DNA of 43,969 bases from Hyphococcus sp. (GCA_021604585.1 BQJG01000028.1:1-43969); one strand, 5' to 3'. Shown: positions 15,370 through 23,291, numbered from the stretch's first letter. Notes: generated by a model not told the origin, from the letters alone. Program-made: numbers and translations.

Positions 15370-16599
15370 ATGAGCGATTCTCAAATCACGAGACGCGCGC
15401 TGATCGGCGGAACCGGCGCGACCGCCTTCGCCGCCGCCCTTGGCATGCCCATTCCGTTTGGACGGCACCTCCCGCACGGCCTCATTCCAGTCGCGCTCGC
15501 TCAGGAAGGCGGCGTAGCGGGCAAGCAAGGGCTGACCATACTGGGCGACCGGCCGTTAAACGCCGAAACGCCCGCACATCTTCTCGACGAGAAAGTCACC
15601 AGCGCAAAACACATGTTTGTGCGCAATAACGGGCTGACTCCCACTTTCCGCACTGAAGACATTGCGAAGTGGCGGCTTGCCATCGACGGCGAAGTCGAAA
15701 CGCCGCTTGACCTGTCGATCGAAGAATTGCGCAGCGACTTCGAACAAGTAACCTTGCAACTGCAAATTGAGTGCGGCGGCAATGGCCGTAAATTCATGAC
15801 GCCCGCCGCGCGCGGCAACCAATGGACCTTTGGCGCGGTTTCTTGCGCTGAATGGACCGGCGTGCGCCTGCACGATGTGCTGATGCGCGCAGGGCTAAAA
15901 TCATCCGCTGTTTATACTGGCCATCACGGCGCCGATCTGCATCTGTCCGGCGATCCGGATAAAACACCAATTTCGCGCGGCGTCCCCATCGCAAAAGCGC
16001 TGGAACCACATACGATCATCGCCACGGCGATGAACGGCGCTGATATTCCACTGTTGAATGGCCATCCGCTGCGCGTCATCGCGCCGGGCTGGCCCGGTTC
16101 GTGTTCGCAGAAATGGCTAACCCGCATCAGCATTCGCGACCGGGAACATGACGGCGAGAAAATGGGCGGCCAGTCCTATCGCGTGCCAAAATTTCCAGTG
16201 GCGCCGGGAACCGAAGTCGCCGACGCGGATATGAAAATCATCGAATCGATGCCGGTGAAGTCAATCATCACCGCCCCCCTGACAGGGCATCGCGTACGCG
16301 CTGGCGAATCCGTCGAGGCGCGCGGCCATGCCTGGGCGGGCGACAGTGAAATTGCGGCGATGGATGTTTCAACAGATTTTGGCGTCACATGGACCCGCGC
16401 TGAACTGGCGGCGCCCGCCAATCGTTACGCCTGGCAGCATTGGCGCATCGAACTCCCCCTGCCGGAGCAGGGCTACTACGAAATCTGGGCGCGCGCGACG
16501 GATGATGAAGGACGCATGCAGCCGCCAGCCCAACCAGGCTGGAACCCGCGCGGCTATCTCAACAATCTTCAACACCGCATTGCAGTGTTTGTGTTGTGA
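15370..16599 (+). CDS. sorA: Sulfite oxidase-like molybdoenzyme (SorA-type), Tat-exported
   Basis: The 409-residue protein starts with a twin-arginine signal (TRRALIGGTGATAFAAALG). It then shows the sulfite oxidase fold: a molybdopterin domain with the Mo-ligand cysteine in QIECGGNGRKFM (Cys135), the substrate/cofactor block VIAPGWPGSCSQKWLTRI, and a C-terminal Mo-co dimerisation domain (SIITAPLTGHRVRAGESVEA to about residue 400). The expected reaction is two-electron oxidation of sulfite to sulfate in the periplasm. The gene overlaps a c-type cytochrome gene by four bases, as in SorAB sulfite dehydrogenases. Another sulfoxide- or sulfite-related substrate remains possible. Its ribosome-binding site is inside a hairpin. 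Confidence 0.88.
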   Translation: MSDSQITRRALIGGTGATAFAAALGMPIPFGRHLPHGLIPVALAQEGGVAGKQGLTILGDRPLNAETPAHLLDEKVTSAKHMFVRNNGLTPTFRTEDIAKWRLAIDGEVETPLDLSIEELRSDFEQVTLQLQIECGGNGRKFMTPAARGNQWTFGAVSCAEWTGVRLHDVLMRAGLKSSAVYTGHHGADLHLSGDPDKTPISRGVPIAKALEPHTIIATAMNGADIPLLNGHPLRVIAPGWPGSCSQKWLTRISIRDREHDGEKMGGQSYRVPKFPVAPGTEVADADMKIIESMPVKSIITAPLTGHRVRAGESVEARGHAWAGDSEIAAMDVSTDFGVTWTRAELAAPANRYAWQHWRIELPLPEQGYYEIWARATDDEGRMQPPAQPGWNPRGYLNNLQHRIAVFVL

Positions 16600-17078
16600 G
16601 CGCCGCCAGAACCATTTCTGCGCGGGTTGCAACGCTTGCGGTTATGGCGGGCAGTGTCGTCATGCTGACAAATCTGTTTGGTGGCGGCGCGCAGCGCCAA
16701 CTGAATCTGCCAGCAACAACCGAAAGCAAGGAGGCGGCAACAGTCTTCGCCATGGCGGACGGATGGCGCGGCGAGATTAATTTCGCGCCGGCCTATGCCG
16801 CGCTCAACCCCTATGCTGAAGGGCAACACGAAACCATAACGTCACGCTTTGATCCGTCTGACGACTACTGGGGACTGCCGCGCAATTCCGGGTATGAAAC
16901 CGTCTCAGCCTACTGCGGCGCGTGCCACACGCTGCAGATCGTTATGGCGCAACGACAGTCACGTGAGGGGTGGGATTACCTGCTGAACTGGATGGTCGAG
17001 AAACAGGGCATGGCGCCGCCATCACCGGAGACGCGTGAAGAAATCCTCAACTACCTGTCGGCGACATTCGCAGAATAG
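16596..17078 (+). CDS. sorB: SorB-like c-type cytochrome subunit
   Basis: The 160-residue protein has an N-terminal hydrophobic segment (VATLAVMAGSVVMLTNLFG) that is a signal or anchor, and one haem c site, CGACH (Cys107, Cys110, His111). A candidate axial methionine lies in the KQGMAPPSP stretch. It starts at GTG 16596, overlapping the sorA stop (GTGA), so the two are translationally coupled. In SorAB enzymes this cytochrome takes electrons from the molybdenum centre and passes them to the respiratory chain. The 40-90 region is low in recognisable motifs. The assignment relies on coupling to sorA plus the haem motif. Confidence 0.85.
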   Translation: MSAARTISARVATLAVMAGSVVMLTNLFGGGAQRQLNLPATTESKEAATVFAMADGWRGEINFAPAYAALNPYAEGQHETITSRFDPSDDYWGLPRNSGYETVSAYCGACHTLQIVMAQRQSREGWDYLLNWMVEKQGMAPPSPETREEILNYLSATFAE

Positions 17079-17082
17079 AGGC

Positions 17083-17289
17083 CTAGAGATCGGCGTTTGA
17101 AGTCGCCGATTTGAATATCCAAAACCCCGCGCAAAGGCCGATCAAAGCCGCCAACCCAATAGCGCCTTCTTCCACCAGTTTTCCAAGATGCATAAACTCG
17201 CTGAGCGCCCAGAGCACAGCGCCGGAGAACGCAAAACTTTCAACCCCTACCAGCACGACCAGCGCGCCAATAGCAATCGCATTCAACAT
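17083..17289 (-). CDS. Small two-helix membrane protein, unknown function
   Basis: The 68-residue protein contains two strongly hydrophobic helices (AIAIGALVVLVGVESFAFSG and AIGLAALIGLCAGFWIF) joined by a polar stretch (EFMHLGKLVEEG). The start at ATG 17289 is fixed by a GGGAGGG ribosome-binding site five bases upstream; a TTG at 17301 would lie before that site. It is convergent with sorB, whose stop is four bases away. I do not recognise a family. An inner-membrane location is the only supported statement. Confidence 0.7.
   Translation of the reverse strand: MLNAIAIGALVVLVGVESFAFSGAVLWALSEFMHLGKLVEEGAIGLAALIGLCAGFWIFKSATSNADL
17089..17110. terminator. Weak inverted repeat at the sorB/small-protein convergence
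   Basis: ATCGGCG (17089-17095) and CGCCGAT (17104-17110) form a 7-bp stem with an 8-base loop, just after the sorB stop and inside the last codons of the convergent small membrane protein. There is no good T-run on either side, so termination at this point is only a possibility. Confidence 0.3.
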
Positions 17290-17365
17290 AGACCCTCCCA
17301 AAATGGCGAGAAATCATATGGGTGTGATTTTACAAACCGCCAATCACGAATTATTTCTATAGAAG

Positions 17366-18757
17366 CTAATTGTCGTCTTGATCTTCTTTGATCCGGCGCT
17401 CCAGTTCATCAAGATCTTTCTGACTAATTCCTTCCGGGCGATCACGCAGCGTCCATGACGGTTCAAAAGCGGGCGGGGCTATGGGAGGCCTGTTGCCTTC
17501 AACGCCGCGATTAAGGTTGTCGTCACCAGCGTCCGGCAGGTTGTTGACATCGTTCTGGGTGCGACGGAAATCGCGCAATTCCTCAACGCGGCCATAATCA
17601 ATAGCGTCGCGTCGCGTTTCATAAGCAGGGCCAACTGTCGGCCCGGTGATTCCCCGCTCGCGATCGCGTTTCAGCAATTCCGTAGCGCGGCTCCAGTCTT
17701 CCCCGCTCGCGCCGGGGCGCCAGCCAGACCGAATTTCGCGCCGCCCGGCGCACTCTTCCTGTTTGTCCGCATTGGTGAATTGTTCAGGACAGAAAATCGC
17801 GACGACGCCGGAATCGCCGGGCAAGATCGCGGCGGCGCCGTCAGGCAATGGCGCGCCTGAGAGATCAACTTGCGGGAGCGCAACTTGCGGCGCGATGAAA
17901 CTGCGCCGTCCAAAGACCGGCTCTTCGTCAAACATGTCATCGCCCGACGGCTCTTCCGGCGGCGCTTCCGCCAGTTCCGGTTCGGCCTCCGGCTCCTCCA
18001 CTTGTTCGGCGGCGGCGATTTCATCCTCGCCATCGCTTTCATCATCGCCAAGAGTTTCTTCAAGCCCCGCCTCTTGCGACGCTTCTTCCTCGACGGTGAT
18101 GAGCGGCTGTTCGGCCTCTTCCACTGGCGCCAGCGGCTCCTCTTCCGGTTCTGGAAGCGTAAGCGCATCTTCTGCGGCGGGGGGCGGATCGGGAATAAGC
18201 GGTTCAGGCGCATCGGCCGGCGGCGCCAATTGCGGTTCGATATTGAGATTGAGTTCAGGTTCGGGCGCTGGCTGCGGCTCGGGCTCAGGCTCAGGGGTCG
18301 CCGGCTGCTCCGGCTCCGGCTCCGGTTCTGGCGCGGGTTCAGGCTCCGGTTCGGGTTCCTCAACGATTTCCGGTTCAGGCTCCGGTTCGGGCTCTATCAG
18401 CTCCGGTTCCGGCTCCGGATCGGGCTGAAGATCCACATCGCGAAGCGGCAGGTCGAAAGGCAGGGTCTCGACCAGCGTCACCTGAATCGTATCGCTCGGC
18501 GCATTGGGAATCCAGATCCGCACCCGCGCAAAGGTCGACAACAGCGTCAGCACGATCAGGTTGATCGAAATCGCCAGCGACAGCGCCGCGCGGCGTCTGC
18601 GCAGGTCCGTCGACGCCAGATAATCCAGGAAGCGCCTGCTCGTCCGCCCAAACGGGCCATAAACCCGCCGCCAGCGTTTGCGCAGCTTGGCGAATCTGAT
18701 GGATGGCGCCGGCCTCGCCCTTTCCGGCGCAATGGGTGACTTTGTCTCTTCCGTCAT
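17366..18757 (-). CDS. Pro/Glu-rich membrane-anchored protein, unknown function
   Basis: The 463-residue protein has a basic N-terminus (about 1-55) and a single transmembrane helix (LSLAISINLIVLTLLSTFA, about 59-77). An extended acidic region of Glu-Pro repeats (about 112-170) is followed by more acidic low-complexity sequence, and the C-terminal part is polar with a Cys pair (IFCPEQFTNADKQEECAGRR). The TM segment followed by a Pro/Glu rod resembles TonB/TolA-type spacer proteins that cross the periplasm, but no TonB C-terminal domain is visible. It is divergent from purD with 68 bases between. Function unknown; a role bridging the envelope is inference. Confidence 0.8.
   Translation of the reverse strand: MTEETKSPIAPERARPAPSIRFAKLRKRWRRVYGPFGRTSRRFLDYLASTDLRRRRAALSLAISINLIVLTLLSTFARVRIWIPNAPSDTIQVTLVETLPFDLPLRDVDLQPDPEPEPELIEPEPEPEPEIVEEPEPEPEPAPEPEPEPEQPATPEPEPEPQPAPEPELNLNIEPQLAPPADAPEPLIPDPPPAAEDALTLPEPEEEPLAPVEEAEQPLITVEEEASQEAGLEETLGDDESDGEDEIAAAEQVEEPEAEPELAEAPPEEPSGDDMFDEEPVFGRRSFIAPQVALPQVDLSGAPLPDGAAAILPGDSGVVAIFCPEQFTNADKQEECAGRREIRSGWRPGASGEDWSRATELLKRDRERGITGPTVGPAYETRRDAIDYGRVEELRDFRRTQNDVNNLPDAGDDNLNRGVEGNRPPIAPPAFEPSWTLRDRPEGISQKDLDELERRIKEDQDDN
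18248..18424 (-). repeat. Coding repeat tract (Glu-Pro dipeptides)
   Basis: On the minus strand this stretch encodes a run of Glu-Pro dipeptides with occasional Ala, Ile or Gln substitutions. At DNA level it is a degenerate six-base repeat (plus-strand units such as GGTTCA, GGCTCC, GGTTCG). It is part of the preceding gene and a likely site of length variation between strains. Confidence 0.85.
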
Positions 18758-18825
18758 GCCGCAACGAGTTGATCGCCGAACGCTTGGCGCTTAAACGCGA
18801 GACAAGAAACGTGGAGAGCGCCCAA

Positions 18826-20115
18826 GTGAAGGTCCTGTTGGTTGGCGGCGGCGGCAGAGAGCATGCGCTGGCGTGGAAAATTGCGCAAAGCCCGGAATTG
18901 TCAAAGCTCTATCTGGCGCCTGGCGGCCCTGGGCTCAATCAATTTGGTGAAAAAATCCCCTTTTGCGATGGCGATATTGAGGCGATCGCTGATTTCGCCG
19001 CCGAAAATGAGGTTGATCTGGTTGTCGTGGGACCGGAAGCCCCGCTCGCAGCCGGGTTGGGCGATTTGTTGCGTGAACGCGGTATCCCCTGTTTTGGGCC
19101 GGATCGCGCGGCCGCTCAACTGGAAGCCTCCAAAAGCTTTATGAAAGCGGTCGCCAGCGCCGCGGGCGCGCCCACCGCCGCCTATGGCCGCTTCACCCAT
19201 TCCCAGCCCGCCAAGGAATTCTTGCGGGAACAAAAAGCTCCCTATGTGATCAAGGCTGATGGACTCGCCGCCGGCAAAGGCGTCGTCATCGCCGACAATT
19301 TGCAGGACGCTGACGCCGCTGTGGATGAAATGCTGGGCGGCCGGTTTGGCGACGCCAGCGCTGCAATTGTCATCGAAGAATTCATGCGCGGCGAGGAAGC
19401 GAGCTTTTTCGCCATCACTGACGGTGAACACATTCTGCCGATGCTCGATGCGCAAGATCACAAGCGCGCATTCGACGGCGATGAAGGACCGAATACGGGC
19501 GGCATGGGCGCTTATTCACCAGCGCCGGTTTTTACGCCGGCCGTTTATGAACGCACCATGAAAGAAATCATCGAACCGGTCGTTGCGGAAATGCGCGATC
19601 GTGGAACGCCTTATGTGGGTGTTCTCTATGCAGGATTGATGATCGAAGATGAACATCCGCGTCTGGTGGAATTCAACGCCCGGTTTGGCGATCCTGAATG
19701 CCAGATCCTGATGCGCCGCCTACGGAGCGATTTGCTGCCCGTGTTATTAAAAGCGGCGACAGGAAACCTCAAAGATGTGACGCTGGATTGGTCGGAAGAC
19801 GCCGCCGCTCTGATTGTGATCGCCACAAAGGGATATCCTGGCGCTTACGACAAGGGCTCCGAAATCAAGGGCGTTGACGCCGCAAACACGGTTAAAGATG
19901 TTGTTGTGTTTCACGCAGGCACGAGACTCGACGGCGACAAACTCCTCGCCCATGGCGGGCGCGTGCTGAATGTGACCGCCACGGGAAAGGACATCAAACA
20001 GGCGGTGGAGCGGGCCTATGCAGGCGTTGCAGCGATAGACTGGCCAGAAGGCTTTTATCGCAAAGACATTGCCTGGCGGGCCCTCGAACCATGCGAAACG
20101 GAGAAGCGCGGATGA
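18826..20115 (+). CDS. purD: Phosphoribosylamine-glycine ligase (GAR synthetase)
   Basis: PurD catalyses the second step of purine synthesis, joining phosphoribosylamine and glycine with ATP. The start at GTG 18826, preceded by GGAGAG, gives 429 residues, the same as E. coli PurD, and the family N-terminus KVLLVGGGGREHALAWKI. ATP-grasp features follow: SKSFMKAVASAAGAPTAAYG, YVIKADGLAAGKGVVIAD, GEEASFFAITDG, NTGGMGAYSPAPV and LVEFNARFGDPECQ with the metal-binding Glu and Asn. An upstream ATG would extend the protein by tens of residues of no family similarity. Its stop overlaps the next hydrolase start. Confidence 0.97.
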   Translation: MKVLLVGGGGREHALAWKIAQSPELSKLYLAPGGPGLNQFGEKIPFCDGDIEAIADFAAENEVDLVVVGPEAPLAAGLGDLLRERGIPCFGPDRAAAQLEASKSFMKAVASAAGAPTAAYGRFTHSQPAKEFLREQKAPYVIKADGLAAGKGVVIADNLQDADAAVDEMLGGRFGDASAAIVIEEFMRGEEASFFAITDGEHILPMLDAQDHKRAFDGDEGPNTGGMGAYSPAPVFTPAVYERTMKEIIEPVVAEMRDRGTPYVGVLYAGLMIEDEHPRLVEFNARFGDPECQILMRRLRSDLLPVLLKAATGNLKDVTLDWSEDAAALIVIATKGYPGAYDKGSEIKGVDAANTVKDVVVFHAGTRLDGDKLLAHGGRVLNVTATGKDIKQAVERAYAGVAAIDWPEGFYRKDIAWRALEPCETEKRG

Positions 20116-21002
20116 TCGCGCTCAGCGAGTGGCGAAAGGCGGCGCAATTTTTTGACTGCGCGGGCCATCGCATCGCCTATTGGACGCCGCCCATAGCCGA
20201 CGCTGGCAAACCATGGCTGTTGCTGATCCATGGTTTTCCGACTTCCGCGTGGGACTGGTCTGCGCTCTGGCTTTCTCTGGAGCCGCATTTCAATCTCGCC
20301 GTGCTTGATATGTTGGGATTTGGTTTGTCGGACAAACCAGCAGACATTCAATATTCCATTCTTGACCAGGCTGATTTGCAAGAGGCGCTCCTCGAACACT
20401 TAGGCGTCAGCGAAGCGCATCTGTTTGTGCATGATTATGGCGACACGGTCGCACAGGAATTGCTCGCCCGTCATCACGACAAAACACTGAGCTTCGCCAT
20501 CAAGTCATGCGTGTTTTTAAATGGCGGATTGTTTCCTGAACAACACCGCGCACGGCCGGTGCAAAAGCTAGGCCTCACGCCGCTTGGCCGGCTGGTTGGG
20601 TTGATGCTGACCCGTGACAAATTGCGAAAGTCATTCGATGCGATCTTTGGCGCAAACACAAAAGCCAGTGATGAAGAGATCGATGGCCATTGGGCGCTGA
20701 TCAATGAGAATGACGGACGGCGCGTCTTTCACAAGCTGTTGCGCTATATACCGGAGCGCAAAATGATGCGTTCGCGCTGGGTCGGCGCCTTGACGGAAGC
20801 GGGCGTGCCTTTGCGGCTCGTCAATGGCGGCGAAGATCCGGTTTCGGGCAAGCACCTTTACGAGTACTACCTCGAACAGGTTCCGAACGCCGACGCAATT
20901 TTATTGGATGACATTGGTCATTATCCGCAAACCGAAGCGCCTGCTCGCATTCTCGCCGCTTTCACGGACTTTCACGCCAAACTCGGAACCATCGCCCTAT
21001 GA
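20112..21002 (+). CDS. MEST-like alpha/beta hydrolase (Asp nucleophile)
   Basis: The 296-residue protein has the alpha/beta hydrolase core: oxyanion motif LLIHGFPTSAWDW (about 37-49) and a nucleophile elbow FVHDYGDTVAQELL with Asp108 in place of Ser. His270 (DDIGHYPQTEAP) completes the triad, with an acidic residue near 241-242. The HDYGDTVAQELL motif, the downstream SCVFLNGGLFPEQHR and the RRVFHKLLRYIPERKMMR/SRWVGAL pattern closely resemble vertebrate MEST/PEG1, whose family relates to epoxide hydrolases and haloalkane dehalogenases. An Asp nucleophile would support an alkyl-enzyme mechanism. Substrate is unknown. ATG 20112 overlaps the purD stop; an ATG at 20091 is within purD. Confidence 0.88.
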   Translation: MIALSEWRKAAQFFDCAGHRIAYWTPPIADAGKPWLLLIHGFPTSAWDWSALWLSLEPHFNLAVLDMLGFGLSDKPADIQYSILDQADLQEALLEHLGVSEAHLFVHDYGDTVAQELLARHHDKTLSFAIKSCVFLNGGLFPEQHRARPVQKLGLTPLGRLVGLMLTRDKLRKSFDAIFGANTKASDEEIDGHWALINENDGRRVFHKLLRYIPERKMMRSRWVGALTEAGVPLRLVNGGEDPVSGKHLYEYYLEQVPNADAILLDDIGHYPQTEAPARILAAFTDFHAKLGTIAL

Positions 21003-21277
21003 CTGCATTTTTTACAATCTTCTTCACCGTTTTCCTCGCCGAGCTAGGCGACAAAACACAGCTCGCCACGGTGCTGTTCGCCAGTGAGGACGGAAAATCG
21101 AAGGCCTTGGTGTTCGCCGCCGCGGCGCTGGCGCTGGTCGCCTCGACCGGCCTCGCCGTTCTTGCGGGCGCAGCAGCAGACAAGTGGTTTTCGGCGCTGC
21201 CATTAAAACTGATTGCCGGCGCTGGATTTGTTATCATCGGCGCTTTGATGATTGCTGATCATTTCCGCGCCGCATAA
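20999..21277 (+). CDS. Half-size GDT1/TMEM165 (UPF0016) cation transporter subunit
   Basis: The 92-residue protein has one copy of the family signature E-x-G-D-K-T/S in FLAELGDKTQLATVLFAS, followed by two further hydrophobic segments (about 35-55 and 67-88). Full-length UPF0016 members carry the motif twice, in two homologous halves. A 92-residue half-size protein would therefore act as a homodimer or pair with a second gene, as described for short bacterial members. Known relatives transport Ca2+ or Mn2+. The start overlaps the stop of the upstream hydrolase (ATGA), so it belongs to the purD operon. I see no second half-gene in the window. Confidence 0.88.
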   Translation: MTAFFTIFFTVFLAELGDKTQLATVLFASEDGKSKALVFAAAALALVASTGLAVLAGAAADKWFSALPLKLIAGAGFVIIGALMIADHFRAA

Positions 21278-21288
21278 AGGAAGCCCAT

Positions 21289-22353
21289 ATGAGCGACGCC
21301 GCAAACGAATTCACCGGCCTTGGCGAAACACCGGAGCATCTGAAGTTCGACGAACTCGCGCTCGATGCCTATATGCGCGATCATGTGGAAGGCTATGCTG
21401 GCCCGATAAGCGTCAAGAAATTCAAGGGCGGACAATCCAATCCGACCTATCTTCTAACCACGCCGGTGAAGAAATACGTGTTGCGGCGCAAGCCGCCGGG
21501 GAAACTTCTTCCTTCAGCACATGCCGTTGACCGCGAATATAAAGTGATGACAGCGCTCGGCGCGCAGAATTTCCCGGTGCCGAAAACCTATGCGCTGTGC
21601 GAGGACGATGCTGTCATTGGGACAGCGTTTTTCATCATGGATTTCATTGAGGGCCGGATTTTCTGGGATGCAAGTCTGCCCGGCGTGGCGAAGGCGGATC
21701 GCAAACCGCTCTTCCACGCACTGATCGACACGCTCGCGGATCTGCACAATGTGGACTATGTGAAAGCCGGTCTCAGCGAATACGGCAAGCCCGGCAATTA
21801 TTTTGAACGCCAGATCGGCCGCTGGTCGAAGCAATATGAAGCGGCGGAAACAGAGACCATCGAAGAGATGAACAATCTTATGCGCTGGCTGCCAACGGCC
21901 ATCCCTTCAGAAGATGCAACGTCGATCGTTCATGGCGACTTCCGGTTTGACAACGCCATCATGCACCCGTCCGAGCCGAAAACTCTCGCCATTCTCGATT
22001 GGGAATTGTCGACGCTGGGTCATCCACTCGCCGACTTCACTTATTTCCTGATGGTCTGGCACATGCCGGCGAGCGTCCGTGGCGGGCTGCTCGGCGTTGA
22101 TTTAAGCGCGCAAGGCTTGCCGACGATTGATGATGCTGTCGCGCGCTATTCAGCGCGCACGGGCCGGGATGGCGTCGACGATGTCAATTTCTGTCTCGCC
22201 TATAATATGTTCCGCTTGAGCTCGATCATTCAGGGGGTCTATGCGCGATCGCTTCAAGGAAACGCGTCTTCTCCCGCCGCCAAGGAAATGGGTGCGCAAG
22301 TAAAGCCGCTGGCGGCGCTGGCATGGAGCTTTGCGCAAAAAGCCGGCGCTTAG
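21289..22353 (+). CDS. APH-family phosphotransferase (ACAD10/11-like)
   Basis: The 354-residue protein belongs to the aminoglycoside phosphotransferase/choline kinase-like kinases. The nucleotide loop FKGGQSNPTYLLTT is followed by the VLRRKPPGK region. The catalytic loop VHGDFRFDNAIMH carries the Asp and Asn, and LAILDWELSTLGHP carries the metal-binding Asp. The pattern most resembles the phosphotransferase domain of ACAD10/11-type proteins, which act on hydroxylated acyl-CoA intermediates in lipid catabolism; antibiotic resistance is not indicated. ATG 21289 has an AAAGGAAG ribosome-binding site. It is the last gene of the purD operon, followed by a terminator. Confidence 0.88.
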   Translation: MSDAANEFTGLGETPEHLKFDELALDAYMRDHVEGYAGPISVKKFKGGQSNPTYLLTTPVKKYVLRRKPPGKLLPSAHAVDREYKVMTALGAQNFPVPKTYALCEDDAVIGTAFFIMDFIEGRIFWDASLPGVAKADRKPLFHALIDTLADLHNVDYVKAGLSEYGKPGNYFERQIGRWSKQYEAAETETIEEMNNLMRWLPTAIPSEDATSIVHGDFRFDNAIMHPSEPKTLAILDWELSTLGHPLADFTYFLMVWHMPASVRGGLLGVDLSAQGLPTIDDAVARYSARTGRDGVDDVNFCLAYNMFRLSSIIQGVYARSLQGNASSPAAKEMGAQVKPLAALAWSFAQKAGA

Positions 22354-22385
22354 GTTCCAGCGAATTTAAAAATCAGAACAATAAA

Positions 22386-22409
22386 AAAGCCGGCCCGAGG
22401 GCCGGCTTT
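22386..22409. terminator. Bidirectional rho-independent terminator
   Basis: AAAGCCGGCCC (22386-22396) and GGGCCGGCTTT (22399-22409) form a perfect 11-bp stem. The short 2-base gap means the innermost pairs open to form the loop. A-rich sequence on the left and T-rich sequence on the right serve both the phosphotransferase gene (plus) and the VPxPA-CTERM gene (minus), which converge here. Confidence 0.85.
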
Positions 22410-22434
22410 CTTCATACGCGAGAAGCGTAACTCG

Positions 22435-23142
22435 TTATGCAGCCTTGCGGCGGCGCGAAGCGAAGCCAAGACCTGCGAGGCCAGAAAGCAGAAGCGGAAG
22501 CGCGGCCGGGACCGGAACGTCGCTGACGTCGAAACGTGCAACGGTGAAGCCGGAGCCAGGTGTCAGCGCTGTCAGCACGAAGCGAGCGCCTGTGCCAAGA
22601 ACCGCGAGAACATCGATATTTGTGATGTCGATCATCGTGTCCAAAATCATGGTGTTGGAAAGGTCAAAGATTTGCAGTTGGAACGAACCGCAGCTGCCTT
22701 CACCGCTACCATCAGAAGTGTTGGTGCAGTTCGTGTCGCCGCCAGCGTTAAATTCAACGTTGGTGACGGTGTATTCGTCTTCAAAAATAAATTCGATCGA
22801 CTCGCCAGAATCAAACTGGGTCTGATCATCGGAACTGTCATCTTCGGACCAGGCGCCGAGGCCGGAATCTGAAGGATTGACGTCCTGAATAAGGCGCGTC
22901 AGCTGACCGTTAGCGTAGGCATTGACCGTGAGGTTGATGCTGTCACGGGTGTAGTCGAGGCCGGCATCTGTCGAGCAATAGTCGCCCGTTGATGCGCAAT
23001 CTTCGGTGAAATCGACGCCAGCTGTGCCCAGCGGCGTAACATTGAGGCCGTCGCCTTTGAACACGAAAGTAGTCGCGCCTGCCGGTGCAGCCATGAAACC
23101 TGCAGCCACAATGGCAGCTGCGACGTAACGAAGGGTTTTCAT
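22435..23142 (-). CDS. Secreted protein with VPxPA-CTERM sorting signal
   Basis: The 235-residue protein starts with a signal peptide (MKTLRYVAAAIVAAGFMAAP, cleavage near AGA-TT) and ends in VPVPAALPLLLSGLAGLGFA followed by the basic tail SRRRKAA. This motif-helix-basic layout is the VPxPA form of PEP-CTERM signals, cut by an exosortase at the outer face of the inner membrane. The body is acidic and beta-rich (EFIFEDEYTVTNVEFNAGG) with six cysteines, and resembles other PEP-CTERM surface proteins with no known enzyme function. It is the only gene of its type here; no exosortase lies in the window. The gene is preceded by a large intergenic region with palindromes. Confidence 0.88.
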   Translation of the reverse strand: MKTLRYVAAAIVAAGFMAAPAGATTFVFKGDGLNVTPLGTAGVDFTEDCASTGDYCSTDAGLDYTRDSINLTVNAYANGQLTRLIQDVNPSDSGLGAWSEDDSSDDQTQFDSGESIEFIFEDEYTVTNVEFNAGGDTNCTNTSDGSGEGSCGSFQLQIFDLSNTMILDTMIDITNIDVLAVLGTGARFVLTALTPGSGFTVARFDVSDVPVPAALPLLLSGLAGLGFASRRRKAA

Positions 23143-23190
23143 AGGTGTAGTCCCCCACTCAAACTAATATCCGGGAAACGCCGGAGTCGC

Positions 23191-23213
23191 GTCGTTAAAA
23201 AACCTTTAACGAC
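23191..23213 (-). promoter_or_regulatory. Stem-loop at the predicted 5' end of the VPxPA-CTERM transcript
   Basis: GTCGTTAAA (23191-23199) and TTTAACGAC (23205-23213) form a perfect 9-bp inverted repeat around five bases. It starts about where the transcript should begin if the promoter at 23219-23247 is used, and lies about 49 bases before the ATG. It could protect the 5' end of the mRNA or serve as a regulator's operator. Confidence 0.45.
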
Positions 23214-23218
23214 AAGGC

Positions 23219-23247
23219 AAAACAAGCCTTTTCACCGCAAAAGTCAA
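23219..23247 (-). promoter_or_regulatory. Candidate promoter of the VPxPA-CTERM gene
   Basis: On the minus strand a TTGACT element (23247-23242) and a TGTTTT element (23224-23219) are separated by 17 bases. The -35 element is good and the -10 weak. I see no sigma-54 type promoter of the kind linked to some PEP-CTERM genes. Confidence 0.35.
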
Positions 23248-23278
23248 TCGGTTCGGGCAACAAGAACTCAAAAAAATC

Positions 23279-23291
23279 GTTGCAATGCAAC
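23279..23291. promoter_or_regulatory. Palindrome GTTGCAATGCAAC, possible operator
   Basis: Six-base arms surround a central A. The site lies about 32 bases upstream of the -35 element of the VPxPA-CTERM gene and 220 bases upstream of the amidohydrolase start. Position and symmetry suit a dimeric transcription factor; the factor is unknown. Confidence 0.35.

Noticed and set aside
18248..18424. Repeated short DNA units considered as CRISPR or a tandem-repeat locus
   Set aside because: Units are about six bases, have no unique spacers and are in frame with a coding Glu-Pro tract.
17646..18428. Open frame of 260 codons, Ser/Gly-rich, antisense to the Pro/Glu-rich gene
   Set aside because: It is the reverse-strand reading of the Glu-Pro repeat tract; low-complexity Ser-Gly composition, no ribosome-binding site and no domain.
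21289..22353. Reading the APH-family gene as an antibiotic-resistance determinant
   Set aside because: The pattern is that of ACAD10/11-like phosphotransferases, and the gene sits in a housekeeping operon with no mobile element.
22386..22409. Perfect 11-bp inverted repeat considered as a recombination or attachment site
   Set aside because: A- and T-runs flank a GC-rich stem between two convergent genes, which is explained by a bidirectional terminator.
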